From the IMG/VR virus record IMGVR_UViG_3300031576_000163, positions 1 through 39,034 of that record: 39,034 nucleotides of DNA, one strand, 5' to 3'. This document shows positions 30,919 to 37,289 of the stretch, piece after piece (position 1 is the stretch's first letter; each line of letters opens with the position of its first letter). The DNA is from a virus. The notes beneath the pieces were generated by a model, which saw only the letters and a program-made list of their open reading frames with translations, searched no databases and had not been told where the DNA came from. Both the position numbers and the translations under genes were made by a program.

Positions 30919-31082
30919 TAATCGTTATCCAACATTAATCCTTCTAGCATTACATCTTGCACATCTTGTAAAAAATCATCTATATTATTTTCAGAAGGCT
31001 TAGCTAGGGTGAGCTCTCGCACATATGTGCCGCCAGTGGTGTGGAGAGTGATGTTAATTTCTATTTCTTTTAATTGATCCAT
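30918..31082 (-). CDS. Small acidic protein, first gene of the leftward operon
   Basis: 54 residues: MDQLKEIEINITLHTTGG, a short basic centre (VRELTLAK) and an acidic end (NNIDDFLQDVQDVMLEG...DND). AAGGA lies upstream. It is the first gene after the divergent repeat region, so an early regulatory or anti-repressor-like role is possible by position only. Confidence 0.65.
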   Translation of the reverse strand: MDQLKEIEINITLHTTGGTYVRELTLAKPSENNIDDFLQDVQDVMLEGLMLDND

Positions 31083-31456
31083 ATACCGATAGTCCTTTCT
31101 TTATTTAATGCGTCTTCAGCATTTATTCTACTGTATCACATCTTCGATCTAAGCCTCAGCCCTATAAGCATATGCTTATGCCTTGTTTATGCTTATACTT
31201 GTATAAGCATAAATAAGTAAATGCTTAAGCAAGTGCTTATGCATAAGCTTTATATAAGCAGTATAGGCTGTATAAGCCGTATACATCAATGTCTATTATA
31301 TTTCCTATGCTTAAGCAATTGTATATACATATGCCTATACACCAATTGTATATACATATGCTTATACATATAGGTATACAACAATTGTATAAGTACCTTT
31401 ATAGTAAATAGGCGAAAATATGTATCCTATTGTTATTATTCGTATAAATATATATA
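31083..31456. repeat. Palindrome- and repeat-rich intergenic region (ori/operator candidate)
   Basis: No gene is seen between 31083 and 31507. The core 31160-31393 is packed with GCTTAT/ATAAGC units: a perfect 16-bp palindrome at 31164-31179; a 28-bp inverted repeat with 13-bp arms at 31186-31213; TGCTTAAGCA at 31222-31231; GCTTATGCATAAGC at 31235-31248. A 25-bp tandem repeat follows at 31316-31340 and 31343-31367 (one mismatch), then a third partial copy at 31382-31393. The region separates leftward and rightward transcription units. Such arrays often bind an initiator or repressor in phages. Confidence 0.8.
31260..31289 (-). promoter_or_regulatory. Leftward promoter candidate
   Basis: On the minus strand TTGATG (31289-31284), 18-nt spacer, TATACT (31265-31260, 5 of 6 to consensus). 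It would transcribe the leftward operon starting at 31082, with a leader of about 170 nt across the palindromes. It lies between the palindrome cluster and the tandem repeats, so factors binding them could control it. Confidence 0.45.
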
Positions 31457-31485
31457 TTGACTTATACAGACGCGGTAGATATAGT
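31457..31485 (+). promoter_or_regulatory. Strong rightward sigma70-type promoter
   Basis: TTGACT (31457-31462), spacer of exactly 17 nt, TATAGT (31480-31485): one mismatch in each box. Transcription would start near 31492, giving a 16-nt leader that carries GAGGAG before the lipoprotein ATG at 31508. Confidence 0.75.
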
Positions 31486-31507
31486 AAGAGACAAAGAGGA
31501 GACACAA

Positions 31508-31753
31508 ATGAAAAAGATTTTATTAATAATAGGCTTGATGGCCTTATCATGCGGGGATGAAGAAGGTTCTGTGTTTGCTCCGATGCTAGAATCCTCTCCT
31601 TCTCCTGCCCCCTGCACTGTCAATGAATGCGCTTGGATCGACCCAGAGGGGTCATGCTTAAACAAATATGACGCTTGTAAGGCAGCTTGTGAGCCCCAAA
31701 CACTAAAAAAGTTCACCCCCGGCACAGACGAATGTCTATGCGATACGCACTAA
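31508..31753 (+). CDS. Cysteine-rich lipoprotein
   Basis: 81 residues from the ATG at 31508, after GAGGAG (a longer upstream start lies within the promoter). Signal MKKILLIIGLMALSC with lipid Cys15. The mature part is short and contains seven further cysteines (C36, C41, C50, C57, C61, C76, C78) in a pattern suited to several disulfides in the periplasm or outside. It is the first gene transcribed from the strongest promoter of the switch region. A superinfection-exclusion or lysogenic-conversion role is possible; the sequence alone does not show it. Confidence 0.75.
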   Translation: MKKILLIIGLMALSCGDEEGSVFAPMLESSPSPAPCTVNECAWIDPEGSCLNKYDACKAACEPQTLKKFTPGTDECLCDTH

Positions 31754-32037
31754 CCCCATCCTACACGAAGGGGGAGAGACTAACCCTCTCTTCCCCTATA
31801 TTTTCTATAGGAGAGAAAGTGAAGCACTTATCTTTTAAAAAATACGGAATCATAATAAAAGTGTTTCCTTCAGAAGCCATTAAAGCAGAATGCAATAGAT
31901 CTACCCCATATTGTGAATGGCAATATTATGTTCAGCATTCAGGCTGGATATGGTCGGTGTCCGAATATGCACTAAAAAGCTATCAGATAAAACAGGATAT
32001 GAAAAGTGACAAAAAAGAGCATAATAATATCCACTAG
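31732..32037 (+). CDS. Small SH3-like (KOW-type) protein
   Basis: Up to 101 residues. The domain FSIGEKVKHLSFKKYGIIIKV, then CEWQYYVQHSGWIWSVSEYAL, resembles small SH3-like barrels. The start is uncertain: ATG at 31732 or 31738 has no ribosome site and overlaps the lipoprotein, whereas a GTG at 31819 follows TAGGAG well but would cut into the domain. The hairpin at 31769-31797 lies between these choices. It probably binds nucleic acid or protein next to the replication gene; function unknown. Confidence 0.5.
   Translation: MSMRYALTPSYTKGERLTLSSPIFSIGEKVKHLSFKKYGIIIKVFPSEAIKAECNRSTPYCEWQYYVQHSGWIWSVSEYALKSYQIKQDMKSDKKEHNNIH
31769..31797 (+). terminator. Hairpin after the lipoprotein gene
   Basis: A 10-bp stem: GGGG/GAGAG (31770-31778) pairs with CTCTC-TT-CCCC (31786-31796), 2-nt bulge, 7-nt loop, then TATATTTTC. 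The T-rich tail is modest. It may end most lipoprotein transcripts and reduce flow into the Prim-Pol operon. Confidence 0.5.
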
Positions 32038-32139
32038 ATACAAAGAGCAAAAATGCTAATTTCCAATATGAGGCACGATCGGCATGTTAATTAGGATTTG
32101 TACACATTTCTTATTAAAAACTCTGCTAATAGGCGATTT

Positions 32140-33723
32140 ATGATAAAAGATGCCTTATCACTAGCTAGAGATGGATGGAGGGTGTTCCCCTGTGTCCCAA
32201 ATGACAAAGCCCCTTTAGTGCCAAGGGGTGTGTCAGAAAGTACAACAAATATCGACCAAATACAGCTTTGGTGGAACCGTTGGCCATCAGCCAACATTGG
32301 CCTAGCTACAGGTAGGGGGGTAGTGGTGATAGATGTAGATACAAGAGAAGGGGCATTAGCTACTTATAAAGCCTTGCTTAGAGAGGTGAACACCTACACT
32401 GTGCGCACTGGTAAGGGGGGACTACATCTTTATTATAAATATGATGAAAAATTAACAATAAGGAATAAAGTAAATCTATTCCCAGGAATTGATGTGAGAG
32501 CAGATGGAGGATATGTGCTGGTGCCCCCTAGTCAAACAAATGCCTTATACAAAATAGAGACGGATATGGATCTACAGCCTTTGCCTAAGCATTTGTTAGA
32601 ACAGTTAATCAATAAGCCTGAGAAGAAAGTGGCTATTATACAAAATAATGTATTAGAAGGGGGCAGAAATGACTATATAATGCGGGCAGCAAGTGCTATG
32701 TTAAACAAGGGCTTAGACAAAGAGGCTGTGGTGGAGGCATGTTTAATAGAAAACACTAAAAAATGCTCTCCCCCATTAGAAGACGACGAAATAGAGGCTA
32801 TTGTCGATAGTGTGAGCAGATATGCCCCAAATAACGTGATACAGCTCTCTAAAACAAATTATATAAAAGCATTTGAATTATTTAATCCAATGTGTCTCTA
32901 TCTTCAAAATAAGGATAAAGTGCAAGGCGAGCCAACAGGATTTAAAGAAATAGACGGTATGCTTGGTGGCGGAAAACGTACAGGCGAGCTCACAGTGTGG
33001 CATGCAGAGGCTAAAACAGGAAAGAATGCTTTTTGGCACAAGCTTATGCACATATGGCTCACTAAAGGAATTCCTATTGGGTATGCATCACGAGAGCTAT
33101 CGCCAGAAACAGAGGTGTTACCTAATCTATTATCTATAGAATATAAAAAGAATGCTTGGTTAGATAATTTAACAAAGGCTGAAGCAGAGGCTATGCTAAA
33201 AAAATGGCCTCTTTATTTTTCTAAGGGATATGGATTTTTTAATATTGTTGAAATAGAGAATTGGATAAAAGATCTTAAAAACTTAGGAGTGAGGTATTTT
33301 TATTTTGATCATTTGCATTATATGTTAGAGGAGCCAGAAGAACATAAAGATGCGAGTAAATTAATAAAACAGCTTAAAACATGGTGTAAAGAACAAGATA
33401 TTCATATTGATATTATTGTTCAGCCTAATAAATTAATGGAAGGACAAAGACTAGGATTGGGCACTATTAAAGGGGGTGCTGCCATTGGCCAGGCTTTAGA
33501 TAATTTATTTATTTTAGAACGAGAAAAGAATGAGGATAAAAAAGATATTTTAAAAGTAAAACTAGATGTAGCTCGTTCACGTTTAGCTACTCCAGGAGAA
33601 ACCTATTTTGAATATAATAGAAACACAACAGACTTTATAGAATTGAATGTTGAATATATAAAAGAGATAAAAACAGTTGATCCTAAATCATTTAAGCCTT
33701 GGGTTTTCAATAAGAGCTCTTAA
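32140..33723 (+). CDS. Prim-Pol primase/helicase
   Basis: 527 residues from the ATG at 32140. N-terminal bifunctional primase/polymerase (about 1-150): ALSLARDGWRVFP, catalytic VVVIDVDTREG (Asp65, Asp67), GKGGLHLYYK (His96), and VRADGGYVLVPPS. PriCT-like helix (about 172-230): GGRNDYIMRAASAML to EIEAIVDSVSRY. C-terminal RecA/DnaB-like helicase: the P-loop is HAEAKTGKNAFW (Lys295), with Asn instead of the usual Ser/Thr, Walker B FYFDHLHY (Asp390), and QALDNLFILEREK to LDVARSRLATPG as later motifs. It would open and prime DNA for the family A polymerase. It lies next to the repeat region, a likely origin. Confidence 0.85.
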   Translation: MIKDALSLARDGWRVFPCVPNDKAPLVPRGVSESTTNIDQIQLWWNRWPSANIGLATGRGVVVIDVDTREGALATYKALLREVNTYTVRTGKGGLHLYYKYDEKLTIRNKVNLFPGIDVRADGGYVLVPPSQTNALYKIETDMDLQPLPKHLLEQLINKPEKKVAIIQNNVLEGGRNDYIMRAASAMLNKGLDKEAVVEACLIENTKKCSPPLEDDEIEAIVDSVSRYAPNNVIQLSKTNYIKAFELFNPMCLYLQNKDKVQGEPTGFKEIDGMLGGGKRTGELTVWHAEAKTGKNAFWHKLMHIWLTKGIPIGYASRELSPETEVLPNLLSIEYKKNAWLDNLTKAEAEAMLKKWPLYFSKGYGFFNIVEIENWIKDLKNLGVRYFYFDHLHYMLEEPEEHKDASKLIKQLKTWCKEQDIHIDIIVQPNKLMEGQRLGLGTIKGGAAIGQALDNLFILEREKNEDKKDILKVKLDVARSRLATPGETYFEYNRNTTDFIELNVEYIKEIKTVDPKSFKPWVFNKSS

Positions 33724-33885
33724 TTCATTTAATTCATTTTGCATATTTTTATAATTAGCCTCTAAATAATTAAGATAGCCATATACAACAAGTGTATTTA
33801 TAACAAAAAAGATTATAAAAGCACTAATATAAGAAATAAAATCAAAAAATAGCAGCCCCATTAATAATAAACAAATAGTAACCAT
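33688..33885 (-). CDS. Small membrane protein with coiled-coil tail
   Basis: 65 residues: an N-terminal hydrophobic half of one or two spans (VTICLLLMGLLFFDFISYI and FIIFFVINTLVVYGYL) and a helical tail (EANYKNMQNELNELRALI). AAGGAT lies before the ATG. The end overlaps the end of the Prim-Pol gene by 36 nt on the opposite strand. Function unknown. Confidence 0.55.
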   Translation of the reverse strand: MVTICLLLMGLLFFDFISYISAFIIFFVINTLVVYGYLNYLEANYKNMQNELNELRALIENPRLK

Positions 33886-33896
33886 ACATTATCCTT

Positions 33897-34109
33897 TCAA
33901 GCAGCTTGTTTTAATAAATTTTTAATCATATCTTCTATTGTATTTATCCAAGAATCTAATTTAAATAAATGCTCATCTAATTTCTTTGTAATATAAACTG
34001 CCATTGGATTGGTTTTTTCATATATTCTTTCAACAATTTTTCTTTGGCCTTGGAGCATTAAATAGGTTTTCTGTAACTTAATTAAATTCTCTTCTTGATT
34101 TGGGGTCAT
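33897..34109 (-). CDS. Helical hypothetical protein
   Basis: 70 residues from the ATG at 34109 (GGAG lies 8 nt upstream; an in-frame GTG three codons earlier has no room for one). Helical and mixed charge, with LQKTYLMLQGQRKIVERIYEK and KLDEHLFKLDSWINTIEDMI. Possibly dimeric. Overlaps the next upstream gene by 32 nt. No family recognised. Confidence 0.6.
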   Translation of the reverse strand: MTPNQEENLIKLQKTYLMLQGQRKIVERIYEKTNPMAVYITKKLDEHLFKLDSWINTIEDMIKNLLKQAA

Positions 34110-34260
34110 TTTGTTCACTCCTTTTAATAAAATCCTCTATAAAATTTACTAATGTTACTATGTCCCCTACTCTATCTAATTCTTTTTGTAAACTTTCAAG
34201 TCTGAGATTAGATCGTTGTTTAATATTTATACATAATCTTAAGATATCTTTATTATTCAT
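34078..34260 (-). CDS. Helical hypothetical protein
   Basis: 60 residues from the ATG at 34260 (GAGGA upstream). Predicted helices NNKDILRLCINIKQRS, LRLESLQKELDRVGD and VTLVNFIEDFIKRSEQN. The ATG overlaps the 33-residue gene's stop as ATGA. Function unknown. Confidence 0.6.
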   Translation of the reverse strand: MNNKDILRLCINIKQRSNLRLESLQKELDRVGDIVTLVNFIEDFIKRSEQNDPKSRREFN

Positions 34261-34358
34261 AAATTCCTCATTAAAAAATAGTAGCAAAATAAGTAATATA
34301 GAAAAGGTGTAGAGATAACTAATAAATTTAAGATTAATTCATAATTAATATTCTTCAT
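34257..34358 (-). CDS. 33-residue transmembrane micro-protein
   Basis: MKNINYELILNLLVISTPFL and a hydrophobic continuation to MRNL form one membrane helix. It has one of the best ribosome sites in the cluster, AGGAG 7 nt before the ATG, and ends with an ATGA overlap into the next gene. Both argue for a genuine gene despite its size. A role in membranes, perhaps with the 65-residue protein at 33688, is only a guess. Confidence 0.65.
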   Translation of the reverse strand: MKNINYELILNLLVISTPFLYYLFCYYFLMRNL

Positions 34359-34371
34359 TTATATTCTCCTT

Positions 34372-34599
34372 TTAAAGATTTTGATAAGTTTTTTCTATAT
34401 ATTTTATAGCTTTATTATAGTCTTTTTCTGATACAATTTCAAGCACTATATCTTTCCAATATATATATCCGGAGGAAATAGTATTAACAATTGCATCACA
34501 ACAAGGATAAACAGCATTTGTATATGCCTTACACGTCATACAATGACCATCAACAAATAGCCAGTCTTTTAACTGTTTTTTTTGATCCTTAGTTAACAT
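34372..34599 (-). CDS. Small Cys-rich protein
   Basis: 75 residues: cysteines at CMTC near 20-23 and a CC pair near 33-34 may bind zinc (DGHCMTCKAY, VYPCCDAI). The rest is helical (IVLEIVSEKDYNKAIKYIEKTY). The ATG overlaps the end of the coiled-coil gene. Function unknown. Confidence 0.6.
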   Translation of the reverse strand: MLTKDQKKQLKDWLFVDGHCMTCKAYTNAVYPCCDAIVNTISSGYIYWKDIVLEIVSEKDYNKAIKYIEKTYQNL

Positions 34600-34768
34600 G
34601 TTCTATTTCCCTATAATAATTAAAAAGTTCTTGTAATATATCTTTTTCTACTAAAAAAACTGTTCTTTCAGTTTCATTTAAACGCATTTTTAAATCTCTT
34701 ATTTTAGCTTTAAGGAATCTATTTTCAATGTCTTGATCTTTTTTTGTTGTTTTTATCCTATTATTCAT
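34589..34768 (-). CDS. Small coiled-coil protein, first gene of the short leftward operon
   Basis: 59 residues: MNNRIKTTKKDQDIE, then a charged heptad-like region to LNETERTVFLVEKDILQEL. GAGG lies upstream of the ATG. It is the first gene on the left of the 34769-35400 region. Possibly a small dimeric regulator, but no HTH is evident. It is too short to have been picked up by usual length limits. Confidence 0.65.
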   Translation of the reverse strand: MNNRIKTTKKDQDIENRFLKAKIRDLKMRLNETERTVFLVEKDILQELFNYYREIEHVN

Positions 34769-34872
34769 ATTATTACCTCAATAAATATTTATCTTAAATT
34801 GATATTAATGCAACAATTACGCCATTAAAATTGTCTATAATTTCAACCCAAAGTAAAGAAAACAATGGTTAA

Positions 34873-34891
34873 TTGTCAGTCATAGTGACAA
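34873..34891. promoter_or_regulatory. Operator-like inverted repeat
   Basis: TTGTCA-GTCATAG-TGACAA: 6-bp perfect arms with a 7-nt centre that is itself partly symmetric, 19 bp total. It lies between two divergent units, in the size range of repressor operators. No second copy was noticed in the window. Confidence 0.4.
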
Positions 34892-34948
34892 ATATTGGTT
34901 CTATATAATCTATATGTGTTATACTTTTAAGTTACAAAGAAGGGCGCG

Positions 34949-35149
34949 ATGCATGAATATTCGTATCCCTTTATAAGCATAAATATAATTTTTATAGTTT
35001 CTCTTTGTTTATTTTTGTGTTTGCAAATGTATAGCAATACATTGTCATCAGTATTACATTATCTAATAGAATCAATAGCTTATCTACCCCCTCTGTATAA
35101 GCCCTTGCACCCCTCAGCATTCCTGCCTAACACCCCCCACATTAAGTAA
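34949..35149 (+). CDS. Possible small membrane protein
   Basis: 66 residues from an ATG after AAGAAGG. One hydrophobic helix (ISINIIFIVSLCLFLCLQMY), then a Pro-rich end (YLPPLYKPLHPSAFLPNTP). Composition and the proline-rich tail are odd for this genome, so it may be chance. Listed because no other gene covers this stretch. Confidence 0.3.
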   Translation: MHEYSYPFISINIIFIVSLCLFLCLQMYSNTLSSVLHYLIESIAYLPPLYKPLHPSAFLPNTPHIK

Positions 35150-35382
35150 GAGTAATTGTTGTATAAGTTGTGGTCCCTTACCATATCCCCAATAGATACA
35201 TATACTTAGGCAAGGGGCGCGTACCTGCCCGCTCGCTTACCCTCCCCAATCATATTCTGCTTCACAGATGGATTAGGATTAAAAACTCTCTGCCTAAGCC
35301 CTTGTATTCATTAGAGGATTTGTCGCACAAATGCATTTCAAGCCTTTTACTAAAATTAAGCAATTATATCTAAAAAAATATA

Positions 35383-35391
35383 TGCTACACT
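35383..35391 (+). promoter_or_regulatory. Extended -10 candidate before the terminase gene
   Basis: TG-C-TACACT: an extended -10 (TG plus TACACT, 4 of 6). No convincing -35 box is present 17 nt upstream. Transcription would start only 1-5 nt before the ATG at 35401, and there is no Shine-Dalgarno sequence, so the terminase message could be leaderless. Confidence 0.35.
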
Positions 35392-35400
35392 TGATAAGCC

Positions 35401-35790
35401 ATGTCGAAAAGACAACATAATAGAAAATCCGGCCATCAAGCAGAAGACCATAGGATTCGTTTAGTAGATGATTTAAATGCTTTTGACGAATTTAAGGAGA
35501 AAATCCTTCCAGCCCTTCGGCGCGATTTGTTAAAAGGAATGCCTTCAGAAAAGCTAAGAGAAAAATACTCGGCCTATATTACAGCAGGAATGATAACAAC
35601 GGCTCTTATAGATGAAGATCCAGGCAAGCGCTTAGCAGCAGGCAAAGATTTAATAGATCGAGTGGAAGGCAAAGCTAAGGAACGTAAAGAAATTGAGCAT
35701 AGGCTTACACGCTTAAGTGAAGACGAACTGAATGCCGTCATAGCTTCCGAAATACAAGATTTAGATGAACTTGAAAAACAGAAACATTAA
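35401..35790 (+). CDS. terS: Small terminase subunit-like protein
   Basis: 129 residues, charged, helical. An N-terminal basic part (MSKRQHNRKSGHQ), the FDEFKEKILPALRRDLLKG helix, LREKYSAYITAGMITTALI, and a C-terminal helix (ERKEIEHRLTRLSEDELNAV) match the small terminase subunits that recognise the packaging site and assemble as a ring. It directly precedes and overlaps the large terminase gene by 26 nt. There is no visible ribosome site upstream; see the promoter entry. Confidence 0.75.
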   Translation: MSKRQHNRKSGHQAEDHRIRLVDDLNAFDEFKEKILPALRRDLLKGMPSEKLREKYSAYITAGMITTALIDEDPGKRLAAGKDLIDRVEGKAKERKEIEHRLTRLSEDELNAVIASEIQDLDELEKQKH

Positions 35791-37255
35791 AGGTCTATCT
35801 AAAGAAGAAAAGCTCTATTTATATGACCTCATCCAAGAAAAGAAGAAACGGCTTAGAGCCACCAAACTTCTTTATCAAGCCAACACTATGCAATCCATTA
35901 TTCATGCCTGCACTAAGCAAATAAGAGTGGTGCTCTCGGGCAACGGAGCAGGCAAAACCGTTGCCCTCATACAAGAAGCATTTTGGGCAGCCACCGGATA
36001 TAATCCGTCCACCGAATCCTATACAAAAGTGCCTGCCCGCGTCATAGTGGTGCTCGACCATCCAAGCAAGGTGAAGGACAAGTGGATACCAGAGTTTAAA
36101 AAATGGTTTAATTTTAATGAGGACCAGTTTAAGAAAGACGGAAAGCCCTACATTTCTAGAATAGAATTTCCTAATGCCTCTGAAATAAGCTTTATGTTTC
36201 ATGAACAGCCTGATATGGCCTTTGAATCTATAGAAGCCGCAGCCTTTATATATGACGAGCCTCCTCCAAGACGTATATGGTATTCGTTAATGCGCGGCGG
36301 CAGAGAGAAAAACTATGCACCAATGTTTCTTTTAGCTGGCACCCCCATTGCTCAAGCCTGGATAAGACAGGAAATATTGGAGCCCTGGTCAAAAGGGAGT
36401 TTAAAGGATACAGAATGTTTTAGATTTGATAGCGATGTTAATAAGGATAATTTAAATTGGGCTGCTTTAGAACTTTATTTTGAAAGGCTTTCAGAGAAAG
36501 AAAAACAAATAAGACGCCACGGAATGTTCTTTGATTTAGAGGGACTAGCTCTCTCTCATCTTTGGAAGAGGGATGTTCATATTATTACTGATTTGCATTG
36601 GGATGAAAAATGGCCTTGTGTAATAGCTATAGATCCGCATCCATCTAAGGCCCATCATGCTGTAATGGCAGGAGCAGACAAAGATGACTATATCGTTGCA
36701 TTAAAAGAGATGAGCGATAAATGCTCTCCTCGTGAATTTGCTAGAAGAATCAAAAGCTGGTACAAAGGCTATAGGGTTACTGACATTGTTGTTGATAGCT
36801 TAGGAAGTCAAGATATGACAGGAGGAGAAGGATTCAAGAGTTTTATACAAGTATTGAATGAAGAAGGAATAAGGGCCCGTAGCACCACATATGAAGAAAA
36901 ACAAGATGAGGCTTTTATAGCTCGTATTCAGGATGCTTTGCTTATTCCCCAAAAAGCCAATAATTTTGGGATGGCTATACCTAAGCTTAGAGTGCATAGC
37001 TTTTGTAGAGGATTAATAAATGATATAGAGAATGTACAATGGGCTAGGGATAAGAGAAACGATGTTAATAAACCAAAGCTAGATATAAGTAATAAAGACT
37101 TTTTAGCTTGTCTTAAATATGCCCTAGCTACCAACATTCACTTTAAAAAAGGTAAAGAGAAAGTGCACTATGCAGATAAGCCCACCACATATGGGGGAAA
37201 GCCCAAGAAAAATAAACCAGTATATATGTCAGTGAAGGCTTGGCTAAAAGACTAA
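35765..37255 (+). CDS. terL: Large terminase subunit (ATPase/nuclease)
   Basis: 496 residues. Walker A is LSGNGAGKT (59-65, Lys64), Walker B FIYDEP (Asp164, Glu165), and coupling motif LLAGTPI (189-195). The nuclease domain has IAIDPHPSK (Asp290), DIVVDSLGSQD (Asp344), and NKDFLACLKYAL near the end with the third acidic residue. It cuts concatemers and drives DNA into the prohead through the portal. The start chosen is the ATG at 35765 inside the small-subunit gene, the only good match to family length; the local ribosome site is weak, suggesting coupling. Confidence 0.9.
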   Translation: MNLKNRNIKGLSKEEKLYLYDLIQEKKKRLRATKLLYQANTMQSIIHACTKQIRVVLSGNGAGKTVALIQEAFWAATGYNPSTESYTKVPARVIVVLDHPSKVKDKWIPEFKKWFNFNEDQFKKDGKPYISRIEFPNASEISFMFHEQPDMAFESIEAAAFIYDEPPPRRIWYSLMRGGREKNYAPMFLLAGTPIAQAWIRQEILEPWSKGSLKDTECFRFDSDVNKDNLNWAALELYFERLSEKEKQIRRHGMFFDLEGLALSHLWKRDVHIITDLHWDEKWPCVIAIDPHPSKAHHAVMAGADKDDYIVALKEMSDKCSPREFARRIKSWYKGYRVTDIVVDSLGSQDMTGGEGFKSFIQVLNEEGIRARSTTYEEKQDEAFIARIQDALLIPQKANNFGMAIPKLRVHSFCRGLINDIENVQWARDKRNDVNKPKLDISNKDFLACLKYALATNIHFKKGKEKVHYADKPTTYGGKPKKNKPVYMSVKAWLKD

Positions 37256-37289
37256 TTTATATGTTAAAATATAGAACAGGAGCTTAATA

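Larger units (their letters stand above)
34769..35400. other. Largely non-coding divergent region before the terminase genes
   Basis: 632 nt with no well-supported gene. It contains an operator-like inverted repeat (34873-34891), a possible small ORF (34949), C-rich patches with few clear reading frames (35085-35145 and 35200-35245), and a promoter candidate just before the terminase gene. Units TAAGCCCTTG recur near 35097 and 35293, and GCAAGGGG near 35212 can pair with CCCTTGC near 35101. Position before terminase is typical for a pac or cos site, but none is recognisable. Confidence 0.6.

Noticed and set aside
32062-32095. Short open frame of 13 codons just before the Prim-Pol gene, a possible leader peptide.
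   Set aside because: Weak ribosome site and no attenuator-like hairpin; too little to support.
35170-35373. Open frame of 67 codons starting at a GTG before the terminase gene.
   Set aside because: No ribosome site, atypical composition and no recognisable pattern; more likely chance in a non-coding region.
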